A stretch of 64,000 nt of DNA, from positions 3,472,001 to 3,536,000 of the forward strand of contig NZ_JACCBN010000001.1 in NCBI RefSeq assembly GCF_013409505.1, given 5' to 3'. The position numbers were made by a program, and so were the translations under genes. The notes under the pieces are model-generated. The model was not told the DNA's origin and did not search any database. It worked only from the letters and a program-made list of their open reading frames with translations. How positions within the stretch are numbered: position 1 is the first letter of the stretch; each line of letters opens with the position of its first letter. Source of the stretch: Actinomycetospora corticicola (GTDB taxonomy: Bacteria > Actinomycetota > Actinomycetes > Mycobacteriales > Pseudonocardiaceae). Below are positions 13,945-22,451 of this stretch, piece after piece.

Positions 13945-16221
13945 TCAGCCGTCGCGGCCGTCGACGCCGTTGCTCCCGCGGGGGCCGTCGCCGCGCGTGC
14001 CGCCCGCCCCGCCCTCGCCCCCGGGGCTGCCCCCGTCGCCGCCGGCGCCGCCCGAGGAGATGCCGTCGTCCTCGGTGGTCGTGATCGCGCCCGAGTCGCC
14101 GCCGTCGCCGCCGTCGCCGCCCCGCCCGGTCGACCCCGTCTCGGTGGTGGTGCCGCCGCCGGTGGTGGTGGTGCGGGTACCGCCCTCGCCGCCGTCCCCG
14201 CCGTCCCCGGCGTTGCCGCCGCGGGAGACCGGGTAGGGACTGGTCGATCCCCCGCCGAACCCGCCGTTCCCGCCGTCCCCGCCCGCGCCGCCGCCGGTCG
14301 AGGTCCCCGCGCCGCCGGTGGCCGTGGCGCTGCCACCGCTGCCGCCCCGACCACCGTTGCCACCGGGCCCGCCGGCACTGCTGGTGGAGGTGGTGTCGTT
14401 CGGGTCGTCGACGACCCCGGTGGTGGCTCCGCCGTCGCCCCCGGCACCGCCGGCGCCACCCCGTCCGGCCGTGGCGGTCGCAGGCGCGCCGGCGCCGGCC
14501 GCCGCGGTCGCCGACCCGCCCTGGCCACCGGCCCCGCCCGCGGCCCCGCTCCCGCCGTCGATGAGAGGACCGGACGTGGCGGTACCGCCGTCGCCCCCGG
14601 CACCGCCGGTTCCTCCATTGCCGCCGGTGGCGCTCGCCGCGCCACCGGTCCCCGTGGCGCCGGAGGGCGCCGCCGCCCCGTCGACCGTGCCCGTGCCCCC
14701 GGCACCGCCCGCGCCGCCGGTGGCCCGGGCGTCCTGACCGGCGCCGCCCGCGGCCCCGAGACTGCCGGTCCCCCCGGTCACGTCGCGCCCGGAGGCCGGC
14801 GCCCCCGTGGTGCCGGCCGCCCCGTTCGTCCCGTCGGCGCCCTGCGCGGTGGCGCCTCCCCCGGCACCCCCGGCCCCCGGGTTCGCCGACGCGTTCCCGT
14901 CCCGCGGCGCTCCGGCCCCCGAGCCGCCCCGGCCACGGGTGGCCGTGGCGTTCCCGCCGGCTCCGCCGTCGCCGCCGGTGGCGACCACGGTGTTCGTCGC
15001 GGGGTCGTAGGTCCCCGTCGGGTCGGTGAAGCCCGCGCCGCCGGTGCCACCGGTCGCGGTGGCGTCGCCGCCCTGTCCGCCCGCGCCGCGCCCGAGGCCC
15101 CGGCCGGTGAGCACGAGCCCGCCGTCACCGCCGCGGCCGCCCGTCGCGGTCGCGCTCTCCCCGGCCGTCCCGTCCGGGTCCGCGGCCGTGCCGGCCGTCC
15201 CGTCCGCGCCGGTCGCGGTGGCGTTCCCGCCCCGACCGCCGGTGGCCAGGTCCTGGCAGTGGCCGTGGCAGACCGCGGTGCCGCCGGCGCCGCCGTTGCC
15301 GCCGGTCGCATTCGTCCCCGTGGCGTCCCCGCCCCGGCCGCCGCTCGCGACGTTGGTGCACACCCCGAGGCAGTAGGCCGTGCCGCCACGACCGCCGTTC
15401 TGCCCGGCGCCGCCGTTCGCGCCCGTGGCGACGTTGGTGCAGGTCCCGACGCAGTACGCGGTGCCGCCCTGCCCGCCGTTCACCCCGGGCTCGCCGACGG
15501 CGACGTCGGTGCAGGTGCCGAAGCAGAACTCGGTGTTCCCGGTCGTCGAGGAGTACTTCACGAAGCCGTCGCCGCGGGTCACCGTGTAGCCCGACCACGA
15601 CGTCGGGGCCCACCCCTTCGGGGCCTGCTTCTCGGGCGACCTGGGCGAGCCGGTGCGCGTCAGCGTCGCCACCGGTCCGGTGCCCTGGTCCTTCGCCGCG
15701 GCGTGCACCGCTCCGGTGCGGTCCACCGCGACCACCGTCGGGGCGAACCCGACCGGTACTGATCCGCCCGAGGTCCATCCACCGGACCCGGTGGGCACGA
15801 TCGCCGAGACGGTGCCCGAGCCCTTGTCCGCCGTGAGGACCCGCTTCGACACCGCGTCCCAGACCACGGCCACCGGCGTCGCCCCGACACCGACGGCGGC
15901 GGCCTGGCGCAGCCCGCCGCGGCCGTCCGGGACGAACACCCGCACCACCGAGGCGACCGGGTCGGCCTGGAACACGGTGCCCGACGACGGGTCCACCGCC
16001 ACCCCGTGCGTCGACCCCACGGCCGGGGCCGAGGACCCACCCGACCGGACGACCTGCGGTCCGACCGTCCCCGACGACGGCAGCGCCGAGGACAGGGCCA
16101 CCGGAACGCTCACCTCCGGCGGCGACGGGGCGAAGCCCAGCGCCAGGGCGAGCGCGGCCGGCACGCCGACCGATGCCACCGCCATCCGACGTCGAGAACC
16201 CTTGCGATGACGACCCGCCAC
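13945..16221 (-). CDS. Secreted glycine-rich repeat protein with four Cys-x3-Cys units
   Basis: 758 residues, not a recognised named family. A basic N-terminus and hydrophobic stretch (MAVASVGVPAALALALGFA) form a Sec signal. Residues ~40-200 look like propeller blades of the NHL/YVTN kind (HGVAVDPSSGTVFQADP, WDAVSKRVLTADKGSGTVSA). Residues ~232-322 hold four repeats opening FCFGTCTDVA, YCVGTCTNVA, YCLGVCTNVA and VCHGHCQDLA at 232, 256, 283 and 317. The remaining ~430 residues are GGxGG/GGAGG repeats resembling mycobacterial PGRS, without a PE domain. Start GTG 16221 follows GAGGGG. Probably exported and disulfide-bonded; function unknown. Confidence 0.75.
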   Translation of the reverse strand: MAGRHRKGSRRRMAVASVGVPAALALALGFAPSPPEVSVPVALSSALPSSGTVGPQVVRSGGSSAPAVGSTHGVAVDPSSGTVFQADPVASVVRVFVPDGRGGLRQAAAVGVGATPVAVVWDAVSKRVLTADKGSGTVSAIVPTGSGGWTSGGSVPVGFAPTVVAVDRTGAVHAAAKDQGTGPVATLTRTGSPRSPEKQAPKGWAPTSWSGYTVTRGDGFVKYSSTTGNTEFCFGTCTDVAVGEPGVNGGQGGTAYCVGTCTNVATGANGGAGQNGGRGGTAYCLGVCTNVASGGRGGDATGTNATGGNGGAGGTAVCHGHCQDLATGGRGGNATATGADGTAGTAADPDGTAGESATATGGRGGDGGLVLTGRGLGRGAGGQGGDATATGGTGGAGFTDPTGTYDPATNTVVATGGDGGAGGNATATRGRGGSGAGAPRDGNASANPGAGGAGGGATAQGADGTNGAAGTTGAPASGRDVTGGTGSLGAAGGAGQDARATGGAGGAGGTGTVDGAAAPSGATGTGGAASATGGNGGTGGAGGDGGTATSGPLIDGGSGAAGGAGGQGGSATAAAGAGAPATATAGRGGAGGAGGDGGATTGVVDDPNDTTSTSSAGGPGGNGGRGGSGGSATATGGAGTSTGGGAGGDGGNGGFGGGSTSPYPVSRGGNAGDGGDGGEGGTRTTTTGGGTTTETGSTGRGGDGGDGGDSGAITTTEDDGISSGGAGGDGGSPGGEGGAGGTRGDGPRGSNGVDGRDG

Positions 16222-16357
16222 GACCGTTACCCCTCGTGAGACCCCCGCGACAGGACCCGGTCCCCCGACCACCCCGTCGCACGCGTGATCAAGACTGTGG
16301 TCACGTCAAGGGATCGACAAACGACCTGAGTCCCGTTGCGTAGGTCCGAATGAGTGA

Positions 16358-16996
16358 CTATCGCGTCAGATGGCGTACCACCGCCAGGACGCGGCGGTGG
16401 TCGTCGGCGTGGTCGGCGAGGCCCAGCGCCTCGTAGATCCCGGAGACGTGCGCGACGACCGCCTTCTCGGTGATGCCGAGCCGGCGGGCGATCGCGGCGT
16501 TGCTGCGGCCCTCCGCGATCAGCCCGAGCACCTCCCGGCGCCGAGCCGAGAGCCGCTGGACCCCGTCGTCCTGCCGGGCGAGCATCGCGGTCACCACCTC
16601 CGGGTCGAGTGCGACGTCCCCGGCGGCGACCCGGCGCAGGTCGCGTACGAAGTTGCCGACGTCGGCGACCCGCTGCTTGAGCAGGTAGCCCACCCCGCGC
16701 GGACGGGACCCGAGCAGTTCGACGGCGTACTGCCCGTGCACGTGCTGGGAGAGGACGACGACGCCGATGTCGGGGCGCACGGCCCGGACGCGGATCGCCG
16801 CCCGGAGCCCGTCGTCGGTGCGGTCGGGCGGCATGCGGATGTCGGTGAGCAGGAGGTCGGGCCCGAGGCGCAGCGCCGTCTCGACGACGGCCGGGGCATC
16901 TCCGACAGCCGCCACGACGTCGAAGCCCTCGCGGCGCAGCAGGAGGGTCAGTCCCTCCCGCAGCAGGGCCTCGTCCTCCCCGATCACCACGCGCAC
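16358..16996 (-). CDS. NarL/LuxR-type response regulator
   Basis: 212 residues. Receiver domain RVVIGEDEALLREGLTLLL with phosphoacceptor Asp52 in LLLTDIRMPPDRTDDG and the Lys in GVGYLLKQRVADVGNFV. The C-terminal LuxR helix-turn-helix is LSARRREVLGLIAEGRSNAA followed by ITEKAVVAHVSGIYEALGL. Start GTG 16996 lies 13 nt inside the end of the kinase gene, so the pair is translationally coupled. The kinase at 16984-18687 is its evident partner. Confidence 0.92.
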   Translation of the reverse strand: MRVVIGEDEALLREGLTLLLRREGFDVVAAVGDAPAVVETALRLGPDLLLTDIRMPPDRTDDGLRAAIRVRAVRPDIGVVVLSQHVHGQYAVELLGSRPRGVGYLLKQRVADVGNFVRDLRRVAAGDVALDPEVVTAMLARQDDGVQRLSARRREVLGLIAEGRSNAAIARRLGITEKAVVAHVSGIYEALGLADHADDHRRVLAVVRHLTR

Positions 16997-18687
16997 GGCA
17001 GCTCCACGGCCAGGGTCGTGCCCTGCCCCTCCGGGCTGGTCACGGTGAACCGTCCGCCGAGCGCCTCGACCCGGTCGCGCAGCCCGCGCAGGCCGGTCCC
17101 GCCCGCCGCGACCGCGCCGCCGCACCCGTCGTCGCGCACGGAGAGCTGCAGCAGCCCGGCCCGGCGGTGCAACCGGACCTCCAGCGAGGTCGCCCCCGCG
17201 TACTTGACGGTGTTGGTGATGGCCTCGGCCACCACGTGGAACCCGGTGCCCTCCACCGACGGGGGCAGGCGCGCGCCGTCGGCGTCGTCGGAGCGCTCCA
17301 GCGAGGTCCGTAGCGGCGTCCGGGCGAGCATCTCCTCCACGGCCGCCGTCAGCCCTCGCTCGATGAGCAGCGCGGGCATCACGCCCGCGACGATGAGGCG
17401 GACCTCCGCGGCCACCTCGTCGACGTCGCGCCGGAACGCCTCGAGGTCGGCCTCCTCCGCCCGGGCCGTACCGGCCCGCAGCGCCAGCAGGACCAGCCGG
17501 CCCTGGAGGCGGTCGTGCAGGTCGCTCGCGAGGCGGCGCCGTTCCCGGTCGCCCGCCTCGACCAGGCGCAGCCGGGACTCGCGCAGCTGCTCCTGCTCGG
17601 CGAGCAGCCGGGCGGTTAGCCGCTCCCGGTCGACCGCGATCGCCACCACCCGGCCGGCCGCGCGGACCGTCTCCGGGTCGGGCTGCAGCAGCGGGTCGTG
17701 CACGATCGCGCCCACGGGTCGCCCGGCCAGCTCGACCGGGACCAGCTCCCGGCCCGCGGGCACCGCCACGGGGTGCCCCTCCCCGTCGACCCAGCCCCCG
17801 TCGTCGTCCGGGAAGGCCAGTCTCAACGACGGATCCCCGAGGGTCCGGGCGAGCGCCGGACCGACCTCGCCGCGCCGACGCTCGGTGCTGCCGAGCCACT
17901 CACCGAGTTCCTCGAGGGCCGCGGTCCGGGCGAAGCCCCCCAGCAGCACCCCCGCGGCGAACGCGACCGGCGCCCCGGCCAGCACGGCGACCTGGAGCCA
18001 GTCGATCACCGCCGGGTCCACCCGAGCCACCCGGTACAGGTTGCCCAGCACGACCACCGCGACGAGGGACGCGCCGCCGTAGAGGAACAACGGCGCGAGC
18101 ACCGGCCGGTCGGCGGGCGGGGCGGCACCGAGCCGGCGGACCAGCACCCAGGCGGTCGCGAGGATGACCACGAACGCGAGGGTGGAGTTGATCCCGCGGC
18201 CGACGAGCAGCAGGTCCGGGCGGTCGGCGACGAGGAAGGGGGACGCGGGGTTCCACAGCCACACCGGCGCCTGGAGCACCGTCGTCGTGACGTACCCGAG
18301 GGCGACGAGGAGGCGCGAGGGTCCGTCACGGAGACGCCCGGACGGGAACGCCAGCAGCACGTGCAGCAGGATCGCGACCGGGATCGTCGCGACGACGATC
18401 CCCAGCCCCACCAGCACCGGCACCGTGGTGGAGGCCAGTCCGCAGAGCAGCCACACGGAACCGCCGGCCGCGAGGAGGGGCCCGACCCGGCTCGCCGGCC
18501 GGCGCGACCAGGCCGCGAGCCCGGCACCGAGGTAGACCCACGCCGTGGCCGTGTAGGGCAGCCCGGCCGCGGCCGCAGCGGGCGGTCCCTGCAGGATCAG
18601 GGCGGCCTCGACGACCCCGAACGCCGCGCCGAGCGCGCCGAGCTGCCACAGGGCCGTCGTCGGTGCGCCGGTTGCTGGTCTCCGCAC
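16984..18687 (-). CDS. Membrane histidine kinase, HisKA_3 type
   Basis: 567 residues. About eight N-terminal membrane helices (to residue ~250, including WVYLGAGLAAW, VATIPVAILLHVLLAFPSG) form the sensor; a GAF-like segment follows, then the dimerisation motif ERRRLASDLHDRLQGRL with His391, and an HATPase_c domain with AEAITNTVKYAGA, DDGCGG and GTGLRGLRDRVEALGG. GTG 18687 is preferred over GTG 18723 because CACCCT lies exactly 6 nt before it; neither has a ribosome site. It partners the overlapping LuxR-type regulator. The stimulus is unknown, presumably within the membrane. Confidence 0.9.
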   Translation of the reverse strand: MRRPATGAPTTALWQLGALGAAFGVVEAALILQGPPAAAAAGLPYTATAWVYLGAGLAAWSRRPASRVGPLLAAGGSVWLLCGLASTTVPVLVGLGIVVATIPVAILLHVLLAFPSGRLRDGPSRLLVALGYVTTTVLQAPVWLWNPASPFLVADRPDLLLVGRGINSTLAFVVILATAWVLVRRLGAAPPADRPVLAPLFLYGGASLVAVVVLGNLYRVARVDPAVIDWLQVAVLAGAPVAFAAGVLLGGFARTAALEELGEWLGSTERRRGEVGPALARTLGDPSLRLAFPDDDGGWVDGEGHPVAVPAGRELVPVELAGRPVGAIVHDPLLQPDPETVRAAGRVVAIAVDRERLTARLLAEQEQLRESRLRLVEAGDRERRRLASDLHDRLQGRLVLLALRAGTARAEEADLEAFRRDVDEVAAEVRLIVAGVMPALLIERGLTAAVEEMLARTPLRTSLERSDDADGARLPPSVEGTGFHVVAEAITNTVKYAGATSLEVRLHRRAGLLQLSVRDDGCGGAVAAGGTGLRGLRDRVEALGGRFTVTSPEGQGTTLAVELPCAW

Positions 18688-18693
18688 CGCCGA

Positions 18694-18699
18694 AGGGTG
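18694..18699 (-). promoter_or_regulatory. -10 hexamer CACCCT for the HisKA_3 kinase operon
   Basis: CACCCT ends 6 nt before GTG 18687, the same geometry as other leaderless starts in the window. Confidence 0.35.
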
Positions 18700-18767
18700 G
18701 CAGAGCAGGGGCCGGGTGGCCACGTCGACGGGACCTGGGTCCCTGGTGGGCGGCCGGGTCCCGGGCC

Positions 18768-18773
18768 TACCGT
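18768..18773 (+). promoter_or_regulatory. -10 hexamer TACCGT for the DUF2795 gene
   Basis: TACCGT lies 9 nt before ATG 18783, with no ribosome site in between. Confidence 0.35.
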
Positions 18774-18782
18774 CCGTCGTCC

Positions 18783-19142
18783 ATGACCATCCGGTCCGCG
18801 CCCCGCGGAGACGTGCTGTTCACACCGGAGACCGCGCCCTGGCGTGTCCCGGCCCCGCGGCGCCCGCAGGGTCCCGACGAGGGTCCGGTGCGGGTCGGGC
18901 CCGGCGGCCGCGACGCCGCCGAGATCCGCGACCTGTTCTCCGCCGTGTACGCCGGGGCCCCCTGGCCGGCGCGGCCCTGGCAGTTGCTCGCCCACGCCGA
19001 CGACCACGGGGTCGACCTCGTCACCCGCGCCGCGCTCCGCGCCCTCCCGTCACGGGTCTACACCGGCCCCGACGACGTCTCGACCGCGCTCGCCGCGCTG
19101 CCCCCGGTCCACCGGCCCCGCCGGGTGGGCACCCCGGTCTGA
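18783..19142 (+). CDS. DUF2795 domain protein
   Basis: 119 residues, cytoplasmic. The C-terminal ~55 residues (PARPWQLLAHADDHGVDLV, ALRALPSRVYTGPDDVSTAL) fit DUF2795, a small helical domain recognised by the LPxRxYxxPxDVxxAL ending. The N-terminal half is Pro/Arg-rich and unassigned. No function is established for the family. It is divergent from the HisKA_3 kinase and 45 nt upstream of the sugar-dehydrogenase gene. Confidence 0.7.
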   Translation: MTIRSAPRGDVLFTPETAPWRVPAPRRPQGPDEGPVRVGPGGRDAAEIRDLFSAVYAGAPWPARPWQLLAHADDHGVDLVTRAALRALPSRVYTGPDDVSTALAALPPVHRPRRVGTPV

Positions 19143-19175
19143 CCCGCCCACACGGGACGCCCACGCCCGACCGGG

Positions 19176-19181
19176 CATGAT
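19176..19181 (+). promoter_or_regulatory. -10 hexamer CATGAT for the PQQ-type dehydrogenase gene
   Basis: CATGAT followed by exactly 6 nt and GTG 19188; no ribosome site, so a leaderless start is inferred. Confidence 0.4.
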
Positions 19182-19187
19182 TCACCC

Positions 19188-20396
19188 GTGCGTGTCGCTC
19201 CCCTGCTGACCACCGTCGCGCTCGCGGCCGTCGTCCTCACCGCCTGCTCCTCGGCCCCCGCCCCGACGTCCTCGGGCCCGTCCCCGTCGTCGCCGGGGTC
19301 GAGCGCCGCCGAGGCCCCGGCCACCGGCGCGCTGCGCGTGGAACGGGTCGCCGAGGGCCTGGACAAGCCCTGGGACGTCACCTGGGTCCGCGACCGGATG
19401 CTCGTCACCCAGCGCGAGGGCACCCTGGCCACGATCACCGACGGACGCGAGACGCCGGTCCGGGCCGACCTCGCGAGCGTCTACGCCCGCGGCGAGGGCG
19501 GGCTCATGGGCATGGCCGCGTACCCGGACGACTCCGGCCGCTTCGTCACCTGCCAGACCCACCAGGAGGGCGGCCGCCCCGTCGACGTCCGGGTCGTCGC
19601 CTGGCAGCTCTCCGCCGACGGCGCGAGCGCCACCCGCACGAAGGACCCGCTGGTCGGCGGCCTGCCGATCAACCCCTCGGGGCGCCACTCCGGCTGCCGC
19701 CCGACCTTCGGCCCCGACGGTGCCCTCTGGATCGGCACCGGCGACACCGCCCGCGCCACGATCCCGCAGGACCGCACGGCGCTCGGCGGCAAGGTGCTGC
19801 GCGTCGACCCCGAGACCGGCGGCCCGGCGGCCGGCAACCCCTTCGCCTCGTCGGGCAGCGCGGCGGAGCGCCTCGTCTCCGGCTACGGGCACCGCAACGT
19901 CCAGGCCGTCGCCTTCCAGCCCGGCACCGGGACCGGCTGGAGCGTCGAGCACGGTCCGGACGTCGACGACGAGGTCAACGTCGTCATCCCCGGCCGCAAC
20001 TACGGCTGGGACCCGGCCCGGGGCGGCGAGTCGCCGGGCGGGTACGACGAGGGCGTGCCGATGACCGACCTCCAGCGCTACCCCGACGCGGTGCCGGCCG
20101 CGTGGAGCTCGGGCGACCCCACGATCGCCACGAGCGGCGGCGCCTTCGTCTCCGGCCCGGCGTGGGGCGATCTCGACGGGGCCCTCGCCGTGACCGCGCA
20201 GAAGGGTGAGAAGCTGCTGTTCATGCGTCCCGGAACCGGTGCCGACGCCCAGCGGATCGTGTCGGTGTCGACCCCGCCGGAGCTCGACGGCGAGTTCGGT
20301 CGTCTGCGCGGCGCGCGGGTCGGCCCCGACGGCGCGCTCTACCTCACCACCGACAACGGGAACGACGACGTGATCCTGCGCGTCACCCGAGGGTGA
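19188..20396 (+). CDS. PQQ-dependent sugar dehydrogenase-family lipoprotein
   Basis: 402 residues. Lipobox VVLTAC after a short signal, then a Ser/Pro linker. The six-bladed propeller of the soluble glucose dehydrogenase (GSDH) type is marked by GLDKPWDVTWVRDRMLVTQR, GEGGLMGMAAYPD, GCRPTFGPDGALWIGTGDT, GHRNVQAVAFQPGTG, YGWDPARGGE and LRGARVGPDGALYLTTDN. Such proteins oxidise aldoses at the cell surface with PQQ, though many actinobacterial members are untested and PQQ synthesis genes are not in the window. The stop overlaps the next start by 4 nt (GTGA), so it is coupled to the EEP membrane protein. Confidence 0.87.
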   Translation: MRVAPLLTTVALAAVVLTACSSAPAPTSSGPSPSSPGSSAAEAPATGALRVERVAEGLDKPWDVTWVRDRMLVTQREGTLATITDGRETPVRADLASVYARGEGGLMGMAAYPDDSGRFVTCQTHQEGGRPVDVRVVAWQLSADGASATRTKDPLVGGLPINPSGRHSGCRPTFGPDGALWIGTGDTARATIPQDRTALGGKVLRVDPETGGPAAGNPFASSGSAAERLVSGYGHRNVQAVAFQPGTGTGWSVEHGPDVDDEVNVVIPGRNYGWDPARGGESPGGYDEGVPMTDLQRYPDAVPAAWSSGDPTIATSGGAFVSGPAWGDLDGALAVTAQKGEKLLFMRPGTGADAQRIVSVSTPPELDGEFGRLRGARVGPDGALYLTTDNGNDDVILRVTRG

Positions 20397-21652
20397 CCCG
20401 ACCCGCCTGGTGGGAGCAGGGACCGGGGCCCGACGGCGGCCGCGGTCGCGGGGCCTCCCCACCGCCGGGCGGTCGTCCCCCTCGTCCCGACGCCGGGTCC
20501 CCCCGGCCCGGACCGCCGCGCGGCGGTCCGGCGCCCCGCCCGGCCCCCACGGCCCGCTACGACGGCCCGCCCGGGTGGCACGTGCCCCCGGGTCCCCCGC
20601 CCGCGCCACCGCGGGGCGGTCCGCCCCCGGCGCCCCCGCGCCGACGCCGTCCGTCGCGCTGGCGGGTGCCCGGCGCCCCCTCGATCGTCGGCGCGGTGGT
20701 GCTCGCCGGCATCGTCGGGGTGGTGCTCTTCCCGGAGGCGCTCGGCCTCGACGAGCGCTCGCCGTTCGTGCAGGTCGTCGCGTTCCGCCCGCAGCTGGCG
20801 ACGGTCGCGCTCGTCCTCGCGGCGCTGGCCGCCTTCGGCGCCTGGCGGCGGGCGGCCGCCGGCACCTTGGTGGTCGCCCTCGCGGTCGGCCTGGTGAGCG
20901 GGATCGGGGTCGCCGACGTCGCGGGCCGGACCGTCGGCTCCGCCACGGTGACCGGGACCTCGGGCGGGCTCGTCGTGCTGGCGCTCAACACCTACACCGG
21001 AGACGCGGACGCCGACGACCTCGCGGCGCTGATCCAGGCCCGGAACCCCGACCTCGTGTCGCTGCCCGAGGCCCGCGGCGACCTGCGTCGCCGCCTCGAC
21101 TCGCGGCTCGACGAGGGCCAGGGCGGCACCGGGTACCGCTCCTACTCGGCCGACGACGCCGACGACGCGTCGGGCATGACCGTGTTCGTCCGCTCCTCGC
21201 TGGGCCGACCCACCGTCACCCAGGACCGCGACGGCACCTACCCGGCCATCGTGGTGGACCTGCCGCGCTCGGCGCCGGGGGTGGCGTCCGGCCTGCGGTT
21301 CGTGGCCGACCACCCGCGCTCGCCGAAGCCGGGCGACACCTTCGGCTGGGTCCGCGACGTCGGCCGCCTCGCGCGGTGGTGCGACGCCGACCGGCCCACG
21401 ATCATCGCCGGGGACATGAACGCCACCGCGGACCACGCGCTCTTCCGGTCCGCCACGGCGGACTGCACGGACGCGGGGTCGGCGACCGGGGACGGCGTCA
21501 CCGGCACCTGGCCCTCGTGGGTCCCGGCGTTCCTCGGCGCGCAGATCGACCACGTGCTCGTCACCGGTGGACCACGGCCGCTCGGGTTCGAGATCGCCCC
21601 GGTCGGGGGGACCGACCACCGGGCGGTGCTGGCCCGCATCGGGCCGGGCTGA
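20393..21652 (+). CDS. EEP-family membrane protein, copy 1
   Basis: 419 residues. A disordered Pro/Gly/Arg-rich N-terminus (~95 residues) is followed by three membrane helices (PSIVGAVVLAGIVGVVLFP to about residue 180) and an extracytoplasmic endonuclease/exonuclease/phosphatase domain. Catalytic-site motifs are LNTYTGDADADD, LPEARGDLRRR (metal-binding Glu), IIAGDMNATADHALFR, AQIDHVLV and GTDHRAVLARI (Asp-His dyad). It may cleave a phosphodiester outside the membrane; the substrate is unknown. It is coupled to the dehydrogenase gene upstream. Two paralogues lie at 44981 and 49412. Confidence 0.82.
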   Translation: MTRPAWWEQGPGPDGGRGRGASPPPGGRPPRPDAGSPRPGPPRGGPAPRPAPTARYDGPPGWHVPPGPPPAPPRGGPPPAPPRRRRPSRWRVPGAPSIVGAVVLAGIVGVVLFPEALGLDERSPFVQVVAFRPQLATVALVLAALAAFGAWRRAAAGTLVVALAVGLVSGIGVADVAGRTVGSATVTGTSGGLVVLALNTYTGDADADDLAALIQARNPDLVSLPEARGDLRRRLDSRLDEGQGGTGYRSYSADDADDASGMTVFVRSSLGRPTVTQDRDGTYPAIVVDLPRSAPGVASGLRFVADHPRSPKPGDTFGWVRDVGRLARWCDADRPTIIAGDMNATADHALFRSATADCTDAGSATGDGVTGTWPSWVPAFLGAQIDHVLVTGGPRPLGFEIAPVGGTDHRAVLARIGPG

Positions 21653-21666
21653 CCCGTCGTCGGGAC

Positions 21667-22227
21667 CTAGCGGCGGACGCGCTCCGAGAGCGGCGACGTC
21701 GCGGGTCGGACGGAGCCGAGCGCACCCGGGTCGCGCGGGGCGGGGACCAGCGGCGTGGCAGCGGGCCGCGGGGCACGGTGCAGCTCGGGCTGGAGCTCGG
21801 GCTCGCGCAGGCGGCGGGCGCTCTCCCGGACGGCGTCGCGCGCTCCCGCCCGCGTGTGCGCGAGGAGCTCGTGCATCGCGGCGGCCATCGGGCGCGGCAG
21901 GCGCGGCGAGGCGGCGACCCGCGCGAGCGGCTCGAGGCCGGGCGCGGCGTCGCGGAGCAGGAGGGCGACCTGGGCCTCGTCGGTGGGCGGCGTCGCGACG
22001 ATCCGGTGGCCGAGCGAGGTCTGCCACGCCCGGACCCGCTCGCTGAACGCGGCCGAGAGACGCTCGAGCAGCCGCGCCTCGACGTAGGTGCCCATGCGGC
22101 CGTCGATGGGTGGGAGGGACTCCAGCCCGCCGTCGTCACCGCGACGGAAGCCGTCGATCCACGCCACCCAGTTCGCATATCCGTTCCGCGGGTCGGTACT
22201 GGCCCTGCCCGTTCGTCCGGCGTTCAT
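21667..22227 (-). CDS. Conserved hypothetical protein
   Basis: 186 residues, not recognised. The N-terminal part (NGYANWVAWIDGFRRGDDGG) and a helical middle (VEARLLERLSAAFSERVRAW) look like a folded cytoplasmic domain; the last ~50 residues are Pro/Arg-rich and probably disordered. No signal or membrane helix. Start ATG 22227 has GAGGAG 6 nt upstream. It converges with the EEP gene, 14 nt between stops. The 224 nt up to the RDD gene hold no other gene I can support. Confidence 0.65.
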   Translation of the reverse strand: MNAGRTGRASTDPRNGYANWVAWIDGFRRGDDGGLESLPPIDGRMGTYVEARLLERLSAAFSERVRAWQTSLGHRIVATPPTDEAQVALLLRDAAPGLEPLARVAASPRLPRPMAAAMHELLAHTRAGARDAVRESARRLREPELQPELHRAPRPAATPLVPAPRDPGALGSVRPATSPLSERVRR

Positions 22228-22451
22228 GCCGATCTCCTCGTGCCGGGGTGTCCGGCAGTCGCACGATGTCTCCCCGGGGGACCGGGTACGTTCTCGTGTC
22301 CCGATCGTCGTCGGGTCCGCCGTGTCCGTTTCTCTACGGACGGGTAATCACGCCGATATCCCCTGTTCGGCGCACCTGATCACCCACCAGCGCCCCGTCC
22401 GTGCAGCGCACGCGGGCGACGGAGTGGACACGTCGCCCGCGGGCGCTCCCC

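Noticed and set aside
13945..15528. Possible CRISPR array in the repetitive 14-15.5 kb region
   Set aside because: Repeats are in-frame glycine codons of unequal length without regular spacers.
13834..15762. Long Pro/Ala open frames antisense to the glycine-rich gene
   Set aside because: GGC/GGN repeats read backwards give Pro/Ala; no start context, domains or ribosome site.
16284..16305. CRP-like site CGTGA-N12-TCACG upstream of the glycine-rich gene
   Set aside because: Spacing is 12 rather than the usual 6 nt, and the arms are only 5 bp.
22322..22347. SigB-like GTGT-N16-GGGTAA promoter on the plus strand
   Set aside because: No plus-strand gene follows for more than 1.1 kb, and the short hairpin GTCCGT/ACGGAC there is weak.
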